Shown: positions 55,541 to 63,767, counted from the first letter of the stretch. The stretch is DNA of 64,000 nt from Methanococcoides alaskense (GCF_031454185.1 NZ_JAVDQI010000001.1:434001-498000); one strand, 5' to 3'. Notes: generated by a model from the sequence alone, not told the origin. Translations and numbers: made by a program.

Positions 55541-55611
55541 AAGTATATAAGTCAAACCGCACAAGAATTTAATGGGAGTAATGTATCAGCGTTTTGCTGA
55601 TGTGTAACACA
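55541..55611 (+). promoter_or_regulatory. promoter and structured leader of the YegP-like gene
   Basis: A TATA box AAGTATATAA at 55541-55550 is followed by a leader with two adjacent hairpins, ATCAGC GTTTT GCTGAT (55585-55601) and TGTG TAA CACA (55601-55611). The start codon is at 55646 after AAGGGGGAG. Confidence 0.55.
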
Positions 55612-55645
55612 TTGTATAGATCGTTTTAATGAAAAGGGGGAGAAT

Positions 55646-55840
55646 ATGCCAAAATTTGAAGTATATACTGACAAGGGTGGAAAATACAGGTTCAGACTCA
55701 AAGCAAAGAATGGAGAGATCGTAGCAACAGGTCAGGGCTATGCGACCAAAGCAGGCTGTATGAATGGCATAAAGTCTGTCAAGAACAATGCAATGGATGC
55801 CGAGATAGTTGAGATCGAGACACCTTCTGAAGAAGAATAA
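55646..55840 (+). CDS. YegP/DUF1508 family protein
   Basis: A 64-residue protein with one DUF1508 repeat: KFEVYTDKGGKYRFRLKAKNGEIVATGQGYATKAGCMNGIKSVKNNA. Bacterial YegP has two copies, so this is the single-repeat form. The fold is known but the function is not; it is often found as a small stress-related or mobile-associated gene. It has a very strong ribosome site and a structured leader, suggesting high and controlled expression. Confidence 0.9.
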   Translation: MPKFEVYTDKGGKYRFRLKAKNGEIVATGQGYATKAGCMNGIKSVKNNAMDAEIVEIETPSEEE

Positions 55841-55907
55841 GTGTTCATTCCATATCCGGAATGTACCATTGACTTCTTAATATTTTTTTAAAATTTTTAT
55901 ATTTTGA

Positions 55908-56337
55908 GATAGCTCAACCGGATTCACGACAGCTCTTTTTCCTGAACTCACGGCAGGTCATACAATAGGATACACAACAACAAATCATGATGATGCATTA
56001 CGTGTAGTCCGTAGCCTGCATGGAAAGGGTAGCAAAGGAAGGAGATTTCAAAACTAATTTCTCAAGAGGAGGATTGGCTAGGTCCTTTGAAATGACACCT
56101 GAGATAGAATGGCTGGCTACCGAAACTGCAAGTGTTTTCGGTCTTGAAATTGCAGGAATTGACCTGCTTTTCGATGGAGAACACTTCAAGGTATGTGAAG
56201 CGAATTCCTCACCAGGATTCGAAGGCGTGGAAAGCTGTTGTGGCATAGACATCGTACAGGAAAGGTACAACTTCATAAGAGTGCGTCTTGGAATGTTCCC
56301 GGAAGAGGAAGAAGGGAATAAAGAAAATATGAATTAA
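55908..56337 (+). pseudogene. decayed RimK-type ATP-grasp ligase (MptN/CofF-like)
   Basis: The 3' part (from 56020, MERVAKEGDFKTNFSRGG, EIAGIDLLFDGEHFKVCEANSSPGFEG) is the C-terminal ATP-grasp region of a RimK-type alpha-glutamate ligase of the kind used in methanopterin or F420 tail synthesis. Upstream, in another frame, SSTGFTTALFPELTAG and TTTNHDDALRVVRSLHGK read as the N-terminal third. The two join at CATGGAAAGG, which both halves would contain, so an internal deletion by short homology with frame loss is likely. The extreme N terminus is missing. Confidence 0.7.
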
Positions 56338-56355
56338 AAGAGGTTCTTAAGAACC

Positions 56356-57165
56356 TCATTCCATCACATTGTCAACGGTGAACTCGAATGTATCAGTAAC
56401 ACCGTTCACATCTACTGTATAAACTCCCTTTTCAAGCCCATATACATCCAGTGGAATGTTCACTTCAAAAGGAACAAGTGCCTGAGTACATGCTAAGTCC
56501 TTTGGTCTTTTGGTCTTCAATGCAATATCAAAACCATTTCCAGTATTAACAACCTCAATGTTCTCCTCATCAATGGTAGTACAGCCATCGGGCAGATTCC
56601 CAATTACTGTTACACTGATCTGAAGAGGGAATGACTCCATGACCATTATTTGAACATCATCCACAATAGCAGTACCAACGACATATTCCATATCATTGTC
56701 ATCGGATGCAAGCATATCAGCCAGAACGACCACATCCATACTGAACGTATCCTCTTCACCGGTCACATTTTCCCAGGATCTCTTGTAAATAGCATTTATC
56801 TGATAATTTCCCTCAGATACAGCTTCAAGTGTCCATTCGTGCACACCGCCAGCACCTGGCATAGGTTCATCCGGACCTACGAACTCATCTTTTACCAGAA
56901 CAATACCTTCGGGAAGAGAAAGGTCCCACGAATAGCCTGTTGAAGGATTCTCATTGAGCTTCAGAACTATACTGTCACCCACCTTAAGAGAGATCTCACT
57001 GCTGTTCGCTTCTTCAGAAAAGACAGTTCCTGAAGCAACCGTATCATCAACATTCAGAGTTTCATCGATGGTGCCGGTATCCGTGCAACCCATAGAAAAT
57101 GCTGCCACCGTGACTGCAACAATTGTTATCAGTACGAGAATACCCATTCTTGTATATCGTGTCAT
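56356..57165 (-). CDS. lipoprotein with chagasin-type (I42) protease inhibitor domain
   Basis: The 269-residue secreted protein begins with a signal peptide ending in the lipobox-like AFSMGC (residues 22-27). Residues about 55-150 form an inhibitor I42 domain: LNENPSTGYSWDL, the GAGGVHEW turn and YKRSWE, matching the three loops (NPTTGY, GxGG, RPW/F) that enter cysteine protease active sites. The second half (about residues 160-269) is a beta-rich domain of unknown type. A role in controlling secreted cysteine peptidases is inferred from the family. Confidence 0.85.
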   Translation of the reverse strand: MTRYTRMGILVLITIVAVTVAAFSMGCTDTGTIDETLNVDDTVASGTVFSEEANSSEISLKVGDSIVLKLNENPSTGYSWDLSLPEGIVLVKDEFVGPDEPMPGAGGVHEWTLEAVSEGNYQINAIYKRSWENVTGEEDTFSMDVVVLADMLASDDNDMEYVVGTAIVDDVQIMVMESFPLQISVTVIGNLPDGCTTIDEENIEVVNTGNGFDIALKTKRPKDLACTQALVPFEVNIPLDVYGLEKGVYTVDVNGVTDTFEFTVDNVME

Positions 57166-57368
57166 TGTAATATATCTCCTATATAACAGAAATGATCCGT
57201 TCCTATATAGCCATACCTTAAACTACGAATTCATTTGAAGCTATCCGATATTGATTTTTCTGCAAACCTAATATAATTGAAAATGAGGTGATTAAAATTT
57301 ACAGTTTTTTTGAGACCGCCATGCCCATCCCAAAATAGTATAAAAAATTACATGGATACTTTATAAAT

Positions 57369-57731
57369 ATGATTAAGAGCACATTTTTATTGAGTACGAA
57401 GAGGAAATGCCATGAAGTGTGGAAGGACCATAACGATCCTATATTTACTAACAATATTTATGACATTGAGTCCTGTGATATAACAGTAGCTTCTTCAATA
57501 ACGATCGAGGATCTTACACTGGAGGTCCAGCTTTTACAAATAGCCCTGATGATAGGAAGTTATAGCGTCCCTGCGGATTTATATGGAATAGAGAGGATCC
57601 CCGTGATAATCAACAGTATGGATATCTTTATAACTATTGCAGGAGTTTTTTTACTTAACCTGATCGCAGGAGTCTACCCTGCTCAACGTGCAGCAGGATT
57701 AGATCCGGTTGAAGCGATTTCATCAAATTGA
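57369..57731 (+). pseudogene. remnant of an ABC transporter permease (MacB/LolE type)
   Basis: The last 40 codons read as the C terminus of a FtsX-like permease: ADLYGIERIPVIINSMDIFITIAG and then FLLNLIAGVYPAQRAAGLDPVEAISSN, including the conserved PARRAA-like coupling segment. The 5' part of the open frame does not resemble the family, and no full-length permease is present, so this is a fragment. A second, worse copy is at 58690-58830. Confidence 0.75.
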
Positions 57732-57857
57732 GAACGAAGTTATCTTTTGCAAAATATGGCGTAACATTGTTATTAAATTTATAATTTTGCTGAAAATTTA
57801 GTAAAATTTCGGGTTTTAAGGCGTAACCTGTATATACAGGTAAGTAGTTCTTGCAAT

Positions 57858-57955
57858 TAGATGAGCGGGAAACTAATTCTTTTCAAGTACCCCCCACTCC
57901 CCAACCCGCTCATACCACCTTCATTCAAAAAACATCTTATTGATGCTTTTTTTTA
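57858..57955 (+). ncRNA. candidate small RNA, copy A
   Basis: TATA-like TGTATATACA at 57829-57838 stands about 25-30 bases before ATGAGCGGG, which pairs with CCCGCTCAT at the other end of a 53-base segment. The loop is C-rich (ACCCCCCACTCCCCAAC) and could pair with G-rich ribosome sites. A T-run at 57947-57954 would end the transcript. The segment 57846-57913 is identical to copy B. No open frame fits. Confidence 0.5.
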
Positions 57956-57990
57956 ACAATTGATTAAATTGAAAATAGCATATTTTTAAC

Positions 57991-58635
57991 TTACATGTTC
58001 TCAAAAATAGATAGATATCTTTTGATAGGTCTTGGAAGATCCCATAAGCACATTTTTAAAGACGATACCAATAGGATTGAAACTGCACAGAGGAGGCAGT
58101 ATCAATACCATAGAGTAAAATTGTATCTTGAAAATGCATCAAAACAACGAACAGCACAGTTACAATTATTTCATATACATAATGCTGTTCTTGTATAGAA
58201 CTGACAGGAATCTGCCCTGTTTCAGCAGATCCAACCTCATGACAAGATTGGGACGAACAGAATCAAACATCATTATACATTCATTATGACCAGATTACGC
58301 CATAGCCCCAGCATCTGGAAAATATCGTCTATCACATCCCACCGACCATGCCGGCACCCACACCCATCCACTAGGACAGCACAACAATTTTACGACCCAG
58401 GAAATCGCAGATGAGATCAGGGACGTGAGACATGATGGATAAGGGCGCAAAACAAATCCGGAAATAGCACAGACCGTAACCATTGAAACAATATCCAATG
58501 ACACAATGCTGGAACACACACATCATATAACTTCTTTTGATGTTGTAAACATTGAACATATTAATTATGGAAAAGATAGGAAAATAGGCATATCGATGTC
58601 AATGGTTACCATGACACCCACAATACATAGGACAT
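57991..58635 (-). pseudogene. degenerate cofD copy
   Basis: The sequence from 57991 follows the 3' end of the intact cofD gene base by base with many substitutions, then jumps about 380 bases ahead near 58160-58190 and continues along the middle of the gene (CCTCATGA, GCCATAGCCCCA, ATATCGTCTATCACA). Later pieces up to about 58635 match only in patches. Many stops interrupt it; it codes for nothing. Confidence 0.75.
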
Positions 58636-58689
58636 TCATACTTGAGACACCATAAATTCCCCATATAACCTTAGGGAACAGAGAGGACA

Positions 58690-58830
58690 TTCAGGATCAT
58701 CAACAGTATGGATATCTTTATAAGTATTGCAAGAGTCATTTTATTCAAACTGATCCCAGGAACACACACCATCCAGCATGCACCAGTATTACATCAGTTC
58801 GAATGAATCTGATCGAATTGAGGACAAGGT
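58690..58830 (+). pseudogene. second permease-tail remnant
   Basis: Matches 57600-57740 (CATCAACAGTATGGATATCTTTATAA shared in part) with many changes, which destroy the coding sequence. It is copy B of the duplication's left end. Confidence 0.7.
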
Positions 58831-58949
58831 CATTATTGAGAAAAATAAGGACGTAACTTCTTAACTAAATTTATTGATATGATGAAAATTCATCGAGATT
58901 TCAGGATTTAGGGCGTAATGTGTATATACAAGTAAGGAGTTCTTGCAAT

Positions 58950-59045
58950 TAGATGAGCGGGAAACTAATTCTTTTCAAGTACCCCCCACTCCCCAACCCG
59001 CTCATATCATTTTCATCTAACAAACATCTTATTGATACTTTTTTT
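58950..59045 (+). ncRNA. candidate small RNA, copy B
   Basis: Same layout as copy A: TATA-like GTATATACA at 58922-58930, ATGAGCGGG/CCCGCTCAT stem, C-rich loop, T-run at 59039-59045. Bases 58938-59005 are identical to 57846-57913. It lies between the second permease remnant and the 3' end of the convergent cofD gene. Confidence 0.5.
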
Positions 59046-59081
59046 AACAATTATTTAAATTGAAAATAACATATTTTCAAC

Positions 59082-60002
59082 TTACATGTTTGCAAAAATG
59101 GACAGGATCTCTTTTGATAGTTCTTTACTTATTTCAGGAGATCTCATGAGCGTATTTGTAAAAACTACATCCACCCCTAGATTTTGAAATTGATCAGGGG
59201 AAGCAGTATCACGATTATCGAGTACAAGGACATCAAGAAATTTACCATAACACTCGGCAACACCCCTTGAGGATACATCAAACCCACGAGCATTCATAAA
59301 CTTACCAGCCGGACCGCTAACTGCTTCATCCCCAATGATAGGACTTACAGCAACAACTTTTTTCTTACGGAGGATCTTGGCCATACCCGGAAGGGAAATG
59401 ATTGGACCTATGCTTGTAATAGGGTTGCTTGGGCCTATGAGAACCTCATCATCTCCCTCAAGCGCTTCAAGCACCAGCGGACATATGGAAGCCTCTTCAA
59501 TACCTTCCTGTTCAACGGACAGAACTTCCGGCTCACCGTGCCGTTTCACCCAAAATTCCTGGAAATGGATATTACCAGAAGGTGTTTCCACCATGGTATG
59601 CACAGGATCATCAGACATTGGAAGTACATTTACATTTATCCCATATACAGAAAGGAGTTCTTGTATAGATCCTGACAGAGCCATTCCCTGCCTCAATAGG
59701 TCCGACCTCATGATATGAGTGGCACGATCAAGATCACCTATCATCATACCTTCATCATGACCAAGTTCTTTCATAGCCCCATGGGTTTGGAAAGTATCAT
59801 CTTTCACACCCCACCATTTATCCCGATCGATCCGACCAGACAAGAGATAGAGTATAGTATCGATGTCAGGAGTTATCAGGTTTCCCGACACCCATACGTC
59901 TTCAGCAGTGTTCACAACAACGGTCAATTCATCTTCCGGAACAATGTGCCTCAGACCATCGAGCAACTTAGGAGTACCGGTTCCACCTGAAAATATGATC
60001 AT
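59082..60002 (-). CDS. cofD: 2-phospho-L-lactate transferase
   Basis: Joins the lactyl-phosphate (or related) moiety to FO, giving F420-0. The 306-residue protein starts IIFSGGTGTPKLLDGLRH, with NTAEDVWVSGNLITPDIDTILYLL near residue 31 and the EVLIGPSNPITSIGPIISLPG motif near residue 190, all typical of CofD. The start ATG 60002 follows GAGGT. Its 3' end is duplicated in degenerate form about 1.1 kb downstream. It is divergent from the HD gene. Confidence 0.95.
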   Translation of the reverse strand: MIIFSGGTGTPKLLDGLRHIVPEDELTVVVNTAEDVWVSGNLITPDIDTILYLLSGRIDRDKWWGVKDDTFQTHGAMKELGHDEGMMIGDLDRATHIMRSDLLRQGMALSGSIQELLSVYGINVNVLPMSDDPVHTMVETPSGNIHFQEFWVKRHGEPEVLSVEQEGIEEASICPLVLEALEGDDEVLIGPSNPITSIGPIISLPGMAKILRKKKVVAVSPIIGDEAVSGPAGKFMNARGFDVSSRGVAECYGKFLDVLVLDNRDTASPDQFQNLGVDVVFTNTLMRSPEISKELSKEILSIFANM

Positions 60003-60067
60003 ATAATATAACCTCAATATTATGCATTAACGGAACATGATTATATAATGAGGTCTATTTAAAGGGT

Positions 60068-61270
60068 ATGAAGGTTATCCGGGATCCGGTACACGGCTAT
60101 ATAGAACTGGACGAACTGATCTTGCCGCTGATAGACACCCCTCAAGTGCAGCGATTAAGAAGAATAAAGCAACTAGGACTCTCGAATCTAGTGTACCCCG
60201 GAGCGAACCATACGCGTTTTGAACATTCCCTGGGGGTAATGCACCTTGCCACCATGCTAACCTCACAGATCGATTCCATTGAAAATGAAGAAAAAGAGGA
60301 ACTTCGTGCAGCAGCATTCCTTCACGACATCGGACATGGCCCCCTTTCACACGTAACTGAGAGCCTGATCAAACAGTATACCAGAGAACAACATGAAGAT
60401 GTCAAACATATCCTCAGGAAAGGAGAGATTGCCGAGATATTGGAGGATAACGGCTTAGATCCAATGACCATCGCAGCCCACATAAAAGGTGAGACCGACC
60501 TTGGTAAAATAGTCAATAGTGAGATAGATGTTGACCGCATGGACTACCTCGTGAGGGATGCACATTATACTGGTGTGGCCTTCGGGCTTGTGGACTATGT
60601 TCGCCTCATACATGAGATGAAGTTCTACGAGAACAAACTGGTTGTCAACTCAGGCGGCCTGAAAGCTGCTGAATCCCTTTTAGTATCACGATTTCTGATG
60701 CACCCCACTGTTTATTACCATCACGTATCGAGGATAGCCGAGACGATGTTCACAAGGGCAGTTAAGCACCTTATTGACAAAGGCACACTTGATCCTTTCA
60801 AATTAAGAATGATGGAAGATGACACCTTATTTGAATTGATGAGAGCAGATGACGATTACGCAGGAGAGATAGCCAAAAGGCTTGACGAAAGAAGGCTCTA
60901 CAAACGGGCCCTGCATGTAGGTCACGATGAAGTGGAAGAAGGAGTTATGCGCTATCGAGGAAAGGTGGAAAGGGCAGAAGCCGAGATAGCGGACATGGTC
61001 GGCATAGACAGTCGTGAGATACTGATAGACATTCCGAAAAAGCCGGAAATTGCAGAAATGAAAGCATTGATCAAGATGAACGGGAAGATGATGCGTCTTG
61101 ATGAGGCATCCAATATCGTTGCAACCCTTGAAAAAGCACATTTTGACAATTGGAAGATGGGAGTTTACACTTTAAAAGAGCACAGAGATGCTGTGGGTAA
61201 AGCTGCCCGTGAATTCTTCGGTGCTAAAAAAGAAACCACACAATATCGTTTTAGTGACATTGAGGGATAA
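60068..61270 (+). CDS. HD-domain phosphohydrolase (COG1078, dNTPase-like)
   Basis: The 400-residue protein matches the SAMHD1/dGTPase-related family. DPVHGYIELDELILPLIDTPQVQRLRRIKQLG opens it; the HD metal motifs are HTRFEHSLGVMH, AAFLHDIGHGPLSH near residue 85, and the later IDVDRMDYLVRDA. Members hydrolyse dNTPs to deoxynucleosides and triphosphate. The TTG-started LpdD-like gene follows after three bases, so an operon with ubiX is likely. Confidence 0.9.
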   Translation: MKVIRDPVHGYIELDELILPLIDTPQVQRLRRIKQLGLSNLVYPGANHTRFEHSLGVMHLATMLTSQIDSIENEEKEELRAAAFLHDIGHGPLSHVTESLIKQYTREQHEDVKHILRKGEIAEILEDNGLDPMTIAAHIKGETDLGKIVNSEIDVDRMDYLVRDAHYTGVAFGLVDYVRLIHEMKFYENKLVVNSGGLKAAESLLVSRFLMHPTVYYHHVSRIAETMFTRAVKHLIDKGTLDPFKLRMMEDDTLFELMRADDDYAGEIAKRLDERRLYKRALHVGHDEVEEGVMRYRGKVERAEAEIADMVGIDSREILIDIPKKPEIAEMKALIKMNGKMMRLDEASNIVATLEKAHFDNWKMGVYTLKEHRDAVGKAAREFFGAKKETTQYRFSDIEG

Positions 61271-61273
61271 AAT

Positions 61274-61630
61274 TTGCCAACAATAACAAAGATAACAAGT
61301 AGAGGAGAACTTGTACTGGAGCATAGGAATATCGGGGACGAGATCATTGTGACACTCACAGGAGGAGATGGACATGTGGGTGCAGTTGCTGTTGGGTACT
61401 ATGACAATACACACGGACATGCATCCTCTTCAGTTATCACATTGCCATCCCACAGAGATGATGCTATTGCACTTGATGCAGCAAGGAAGATAACTTCTGC
61501 CACCCATAACACAACCATCCTTACTGCAGGGGTACATTTTCCAGACATAACAGATGAGGAGATAAGAGAAGTGCTTTCAAAGGCTGATGAGCTCATTAAT
61601 GACCTCATAATATCACTGAAGGAGATATAA
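61274..61630 (+). CDS. prenylated-flavin chaperone LpdD-like protein
   Basis: A 118-residue protein starting at TTG 61274 after GAGGGATAAAA. Conserved stretches are GDEIIVTLTGGDGHVGAVAVGYYD and SSSVITLPSHRDDAIALDAARKI. The family resembles LpdD, a chaperone for prenylated-FMN-dependent decarboxylases of the UbiD type. The next gene, two bases on, is ubiX, which makes prenylated FMN; this supports the assignment. The UbiD partner is not in the window. Confidence 0.75.
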   Translation: MPTITKITSRGELVLEHRNIGDEIIVTLTGGDGHVGAVAVGYYDNTHGHASSSVITLPSHRDDAIALDAARKITSATHNTTILTAGVHFPDITDEEIREVLSKADELINDLIISLKEI

Positions 61631-61632
61631 CA

Positions 61633-62184
61633 ATGGAGATAGTTATCGGCATAAGTGGAGCATCCGGTGCACAGTATGGCATTCGTCTTCTGGAAGTCCT
61701 TTCTGAAATGGATATTGATACCCACCTGGTCCTTACAGAAGCAGCAAAGAAGATACTCGCAGTGGAAACCGACTACACCCCGGAAGATATCGAGGACATG
61801 GCCACCGCAGTTTACGATGAGAAGGATTTTACAGCACCCATAGCAAGTGGATCCCACCCTTTCGAAGGAATGATAATTGCCCCCTGCAGCATGAAAACAC
61901 TGGCATCCGTGGCAAATGGAACATCTGATAACCTGATAGCACGTACTGCAGATGTTTGCCTTAAGGAAAGGCGTAAACTGGTACTGATGACACGTGAAAC
62001 CCCCCTTAGCGGAATACATATAGAGAACATGCTAAGAGCACATAATGCAGGCGCAATTTTGTTACCTGCATGCCCGGGATTCTATAATCGACCAACCACA
62101 ATGGAAGAACTTATCGATTTCATGGCAGGGAGAGCACTTGATCTGATGAAGATAGAGAATAGCATATATCGTAGATGGAAATAA
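61633..62184 (+). CDS. ubiX: flavin prenyltransferase UbiX
   Basis: Attaches a dimethylallyl group to FMN, forming the prenylated FMN cofactor used by UbiD-family decarboxylases. The 183-residue protein has ISGASGAQYGIRLLEVL at the N terminus, IIAPCSMKTLASVANG near residue 79, RKLVLMTRETPLSG near 116, and PACPGFYNRPTT near the C terminus. It is cotranscribed with the LpdD-like gene. In archaea prenylated FMN can serve in the mevalonate variant and in other UbiD enzymes. Confidence 0.94.
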   Translation: MEIVIGISGASGAQYGIRLLEVLSEMDIDTHLVLTEAAKKILAVETDYTPEDIEDMATAVYDEKDFTAPIASGSHPFEGMIIAPCSMKTLASVANGTSDNLIARTADVCLKERRKLVLMTRETPLSGIHIENMLRAHNAGAILLPACPGFYNRPTTMEELIDFMAGRALDLMKIENSIYRRWK

Positions 62185-62289
62185 AAAACTGGCAGTATAA
62201 GCATGTTTCACATTCAATTTCCATAAAATTTGATGCCAAAAACAGGGATTTAATAGATAAGTATATCTACTATAAGTCCTATTTAGGAA

Positions 62290-62343
62290 ATCGTGTCATG
62301 AAAGACGCCGCGTGCGAGGTTTTTTGCATGTGATTTACACGAT
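62290..62343 (+). other. inverted repeat abutting tRNA-Pro
   Basis: ATCGTGT (62290-62296) and ACACGAT (62337-62343) pair perfectly; inside, GCGTGC and GCATGT can pair with two wobbles. The second arm ends exactly one base before the tRNA. A TATA-like AAGTATATCT near 62260 would start a transcript near 62288. It may be a leader hairpin or a small RNA joined to the tRNA. Confidence 0.4.
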
Positions 62344-62420
62344 GGGATAGTAGGGTAGCCTGGTCATCCTCGAGCGTTTGGGACGCTTGGACTGCGGTTC
62401 AAATCCGCGCTATCCCACCA
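62344..62420 (+). tRNA. tRNA-Pro(TGG)
   Basis: Acceptor GGGATAG pairs with CTATCCC; discriminator A and an encoded CCA end follow. The anticodon loop TTTGGGA reads TGG, in stem GAGCG/CGCTT. The T arm is TGCGG TTCAAAT CCGCG with one mismatch at its base. The gene has no intron, 77 bases with CCA. The sibling tRNA-Ser gene in this window has no encoded CCA. Confidence 0.93.
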
Positions 62421-62700
62421 GAATCTTTTTTGAGATACAGTTTATAATTATGCCGATATAATTATCCATAATTTACCCACAACATAGCATACATGCTTAT
62501 TTTGCATCCACATTACGACCGTATTAAGAGCTACAGTGTCATTAAAACCTCATTTTAGCCACATCACCATACGATCAACCATGCACCATTAAGATCACAG
62601 TTGACCCCCAAACATTTACCTATTTGAATTTTATGAGTCTTAGAGATTCAGCAGAACATCTTGGATAGTTTTATTAAATATGCAGTACACACAAATTGTC

Positions 62701-62985
62701 ATGGCCAGCGTAAAAATAAAACTGTTCGCAAATCTCAGGGAGACTGCAGGAGTTTCCGAAATTGAGCTTAAGGGAGAGGACATTCAGGAGATACTTGAGT
62801 CCCTTCTGAACAAATATCCACAGATGCAGGACCTTATTTTTAATGACGTTGGCGATAAAAAGGAGCTTCGGACCTATATCAATGTCCTGGTCAACGGTAA
62901 CAATATACAGCACCTGGAAGGATTTAACACTGTATTGAACGAGGATGATGAGATCGCCATATTCCCACCAGTCTCCGGCGGTTAA
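62701..62985 (+). CDS. MoaD/ThiS-like ubiquitin-fold protein (SAMP type)
   Basis: A 94-residue beta-grasp protein that ends in the SGG tail (IFPPVSGG), ready for thiocarboxylation or conjugation by an E1-like enzyme. SVKIKLFANLRETAG is the first strand region, and YINVLVNGNNIQHL the central one. It may serve as sulfur carrier for molybdopterin or tRNA thiolation, or as an archaeal modifier. ATG 62701 gives the family N terminus; 62680 adds seven residues. The next gene starts 12 bases after its stop. Confidence 0.88.
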   Translation: MASVKIKLFANLRETAGVSEIELKGEDIQEILESLLNKYPQMQDLIFNDVGDKKELRTYINVLVNGNNIQHLEGFNTVLNEDDEIAIFPPVSGG

Positions 62986-62997
62986 GGCCATTTTCTG

Positions 62998-63402
62998 ATG
63001 AACAGAGCAGAACCGTCCCCGGTAATGAAAGCCCCCAAGCAGCTCATTGAGCTATCAGGCATTGCCTCAGGAGGTTTTTTGGGTGCTATCTCAAGGTATC
63101 TTATAACCTCGACCACAGTATCACCCACAGGAACGCTCTTCGTTAATGTATTGGGGAGTCTGTTCTTAGGAATGTTGATGTACGACAACGAATACATCGG
63201 ATATGTTGACCAAAGAACACGTTTGATCATTGGCACAGGTTTTTTAGGCTCTTTCACCACTTTTTCCACTTTTGCAGTGCAGACATATTCCCTCGGAGGA
63301 AATCCTGCAATAGCGAATATCTTAGCGAACATGATCCTGACAATTCTTGCAGTGTTTGCAGGCAGAGGCATTATCATACAAATATCAAGGAGGAGGAGCT
63401 GA
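62998..63402 (+). CDS. crcB: fluoride channel CrcB/Fluc, first subunit
   Basis: A 134-residue membrane protein with four helices. GGFLGAISRYLITS starts the family core, VLGSLFLGMLMYD follows, and GTGFLGSFTTFSTFAVQTYSL is the pore signature with the phenylalanines of the fluoride path. The initial 15 residues are an extra polar segment. It overlaps the second crcB by one base, so the two may form a heterodimeric antiparallel channel. No fluoride riboswitch was seen upstream. Confidence 0.93.
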   Translation: MNRAEPSPVMKAPKQLIELSGIASGGFLGAISRYLITSTTVSPTGTLFVNVLGSLFLGMLMYDNEYIGYVDQRTRLIIGTGFLGSFTTFSTFAVQTYSLGGNPAIANILANMILTILAVFAGRGIIIQISRRRS

Positions 63403-63767
63403 TGACAGGAGGACTTGAAGAGATCCTGCTGGTCGGGCTTGGTGGAGCCATAGGCGCTCCTTTGAGGTACATAGTATCCGGCATAGTGCCAAAGGCCAGG
63501 AACATCCCCACAGGAACACTGCTTGTCAACATCATTGGAAGCATTGTGCTCTCGACCCTTACATTTGCATCATCAAAAAATATTAGCCTGCACCTTGTAA
63601 ATATAGGAGTGCTTGGCTCTTTCACCACATATTCTACGTTTGCATACGAAACTTCCAGAATGCTTGAAGAAGGAAGAACAATAGATTTGATATTAAATAT
63701 AATCTTGAATCTATCCCTGTGTATCTTAGGAGTGTTGCTAGGACATCAATTAGCAAGTTTAATCTAA
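63402..63767 (+). CDS. crcB: fluoride channel CrcB/Fluc, second subunit
   Basis: A 121-residue paralog of the gene before it: LVGLGGAIGAPLRYIVSG, TLLVNIIGSIVLSTL, and GVLGSFTTYSTFAYETSRM. Four helices. Paired crcB genes usually make a heterodimer with subunits of opposite orientation. It has GGAGGAGC upstream, overlapping the first crcB. A DUF190 gene follows. Confidence 0.93.
   Translation: MTGGLEEILLVGLGGAIGAPLRYIVSGIVPKARNIPTGTLLVNIIGSIVLSTLTFASSKNISLHLVNIGVLGSFTTYSTFAYETSRMLEEGRTIDLILNIILNLSLCILGVLLGHQLASLI

Larger units (their letters stand above)
57600..58640. repeat. decayed tandem duplication, copy A
   Basis: From the permease tail through the sRNA-like element into a cofD fragment, this stretch matches the sequence from about 58690 onward at a constant offset of 1,090-1,092 bases up to about 58,100. 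The later part differs by deletions. Copy B includes the intact cofD 3' end. Confidence 0.8.

Noticed and set aside
57369..57530. The 5' half of the plus-strand open frame as a real N terminus of a small permease
   Set aside because: It has no membrane helix or homology expected of the family; only the last 40 codons look like a permease, so I treat it as a remnant.
62420..62700. Fluoride riboswitch in front of the SAMP-crcB genes
   Set aside because: I looked for the conserved GGCGATGG/CTGATG elements and did not find them; the region is AT-rich without clear pairing.
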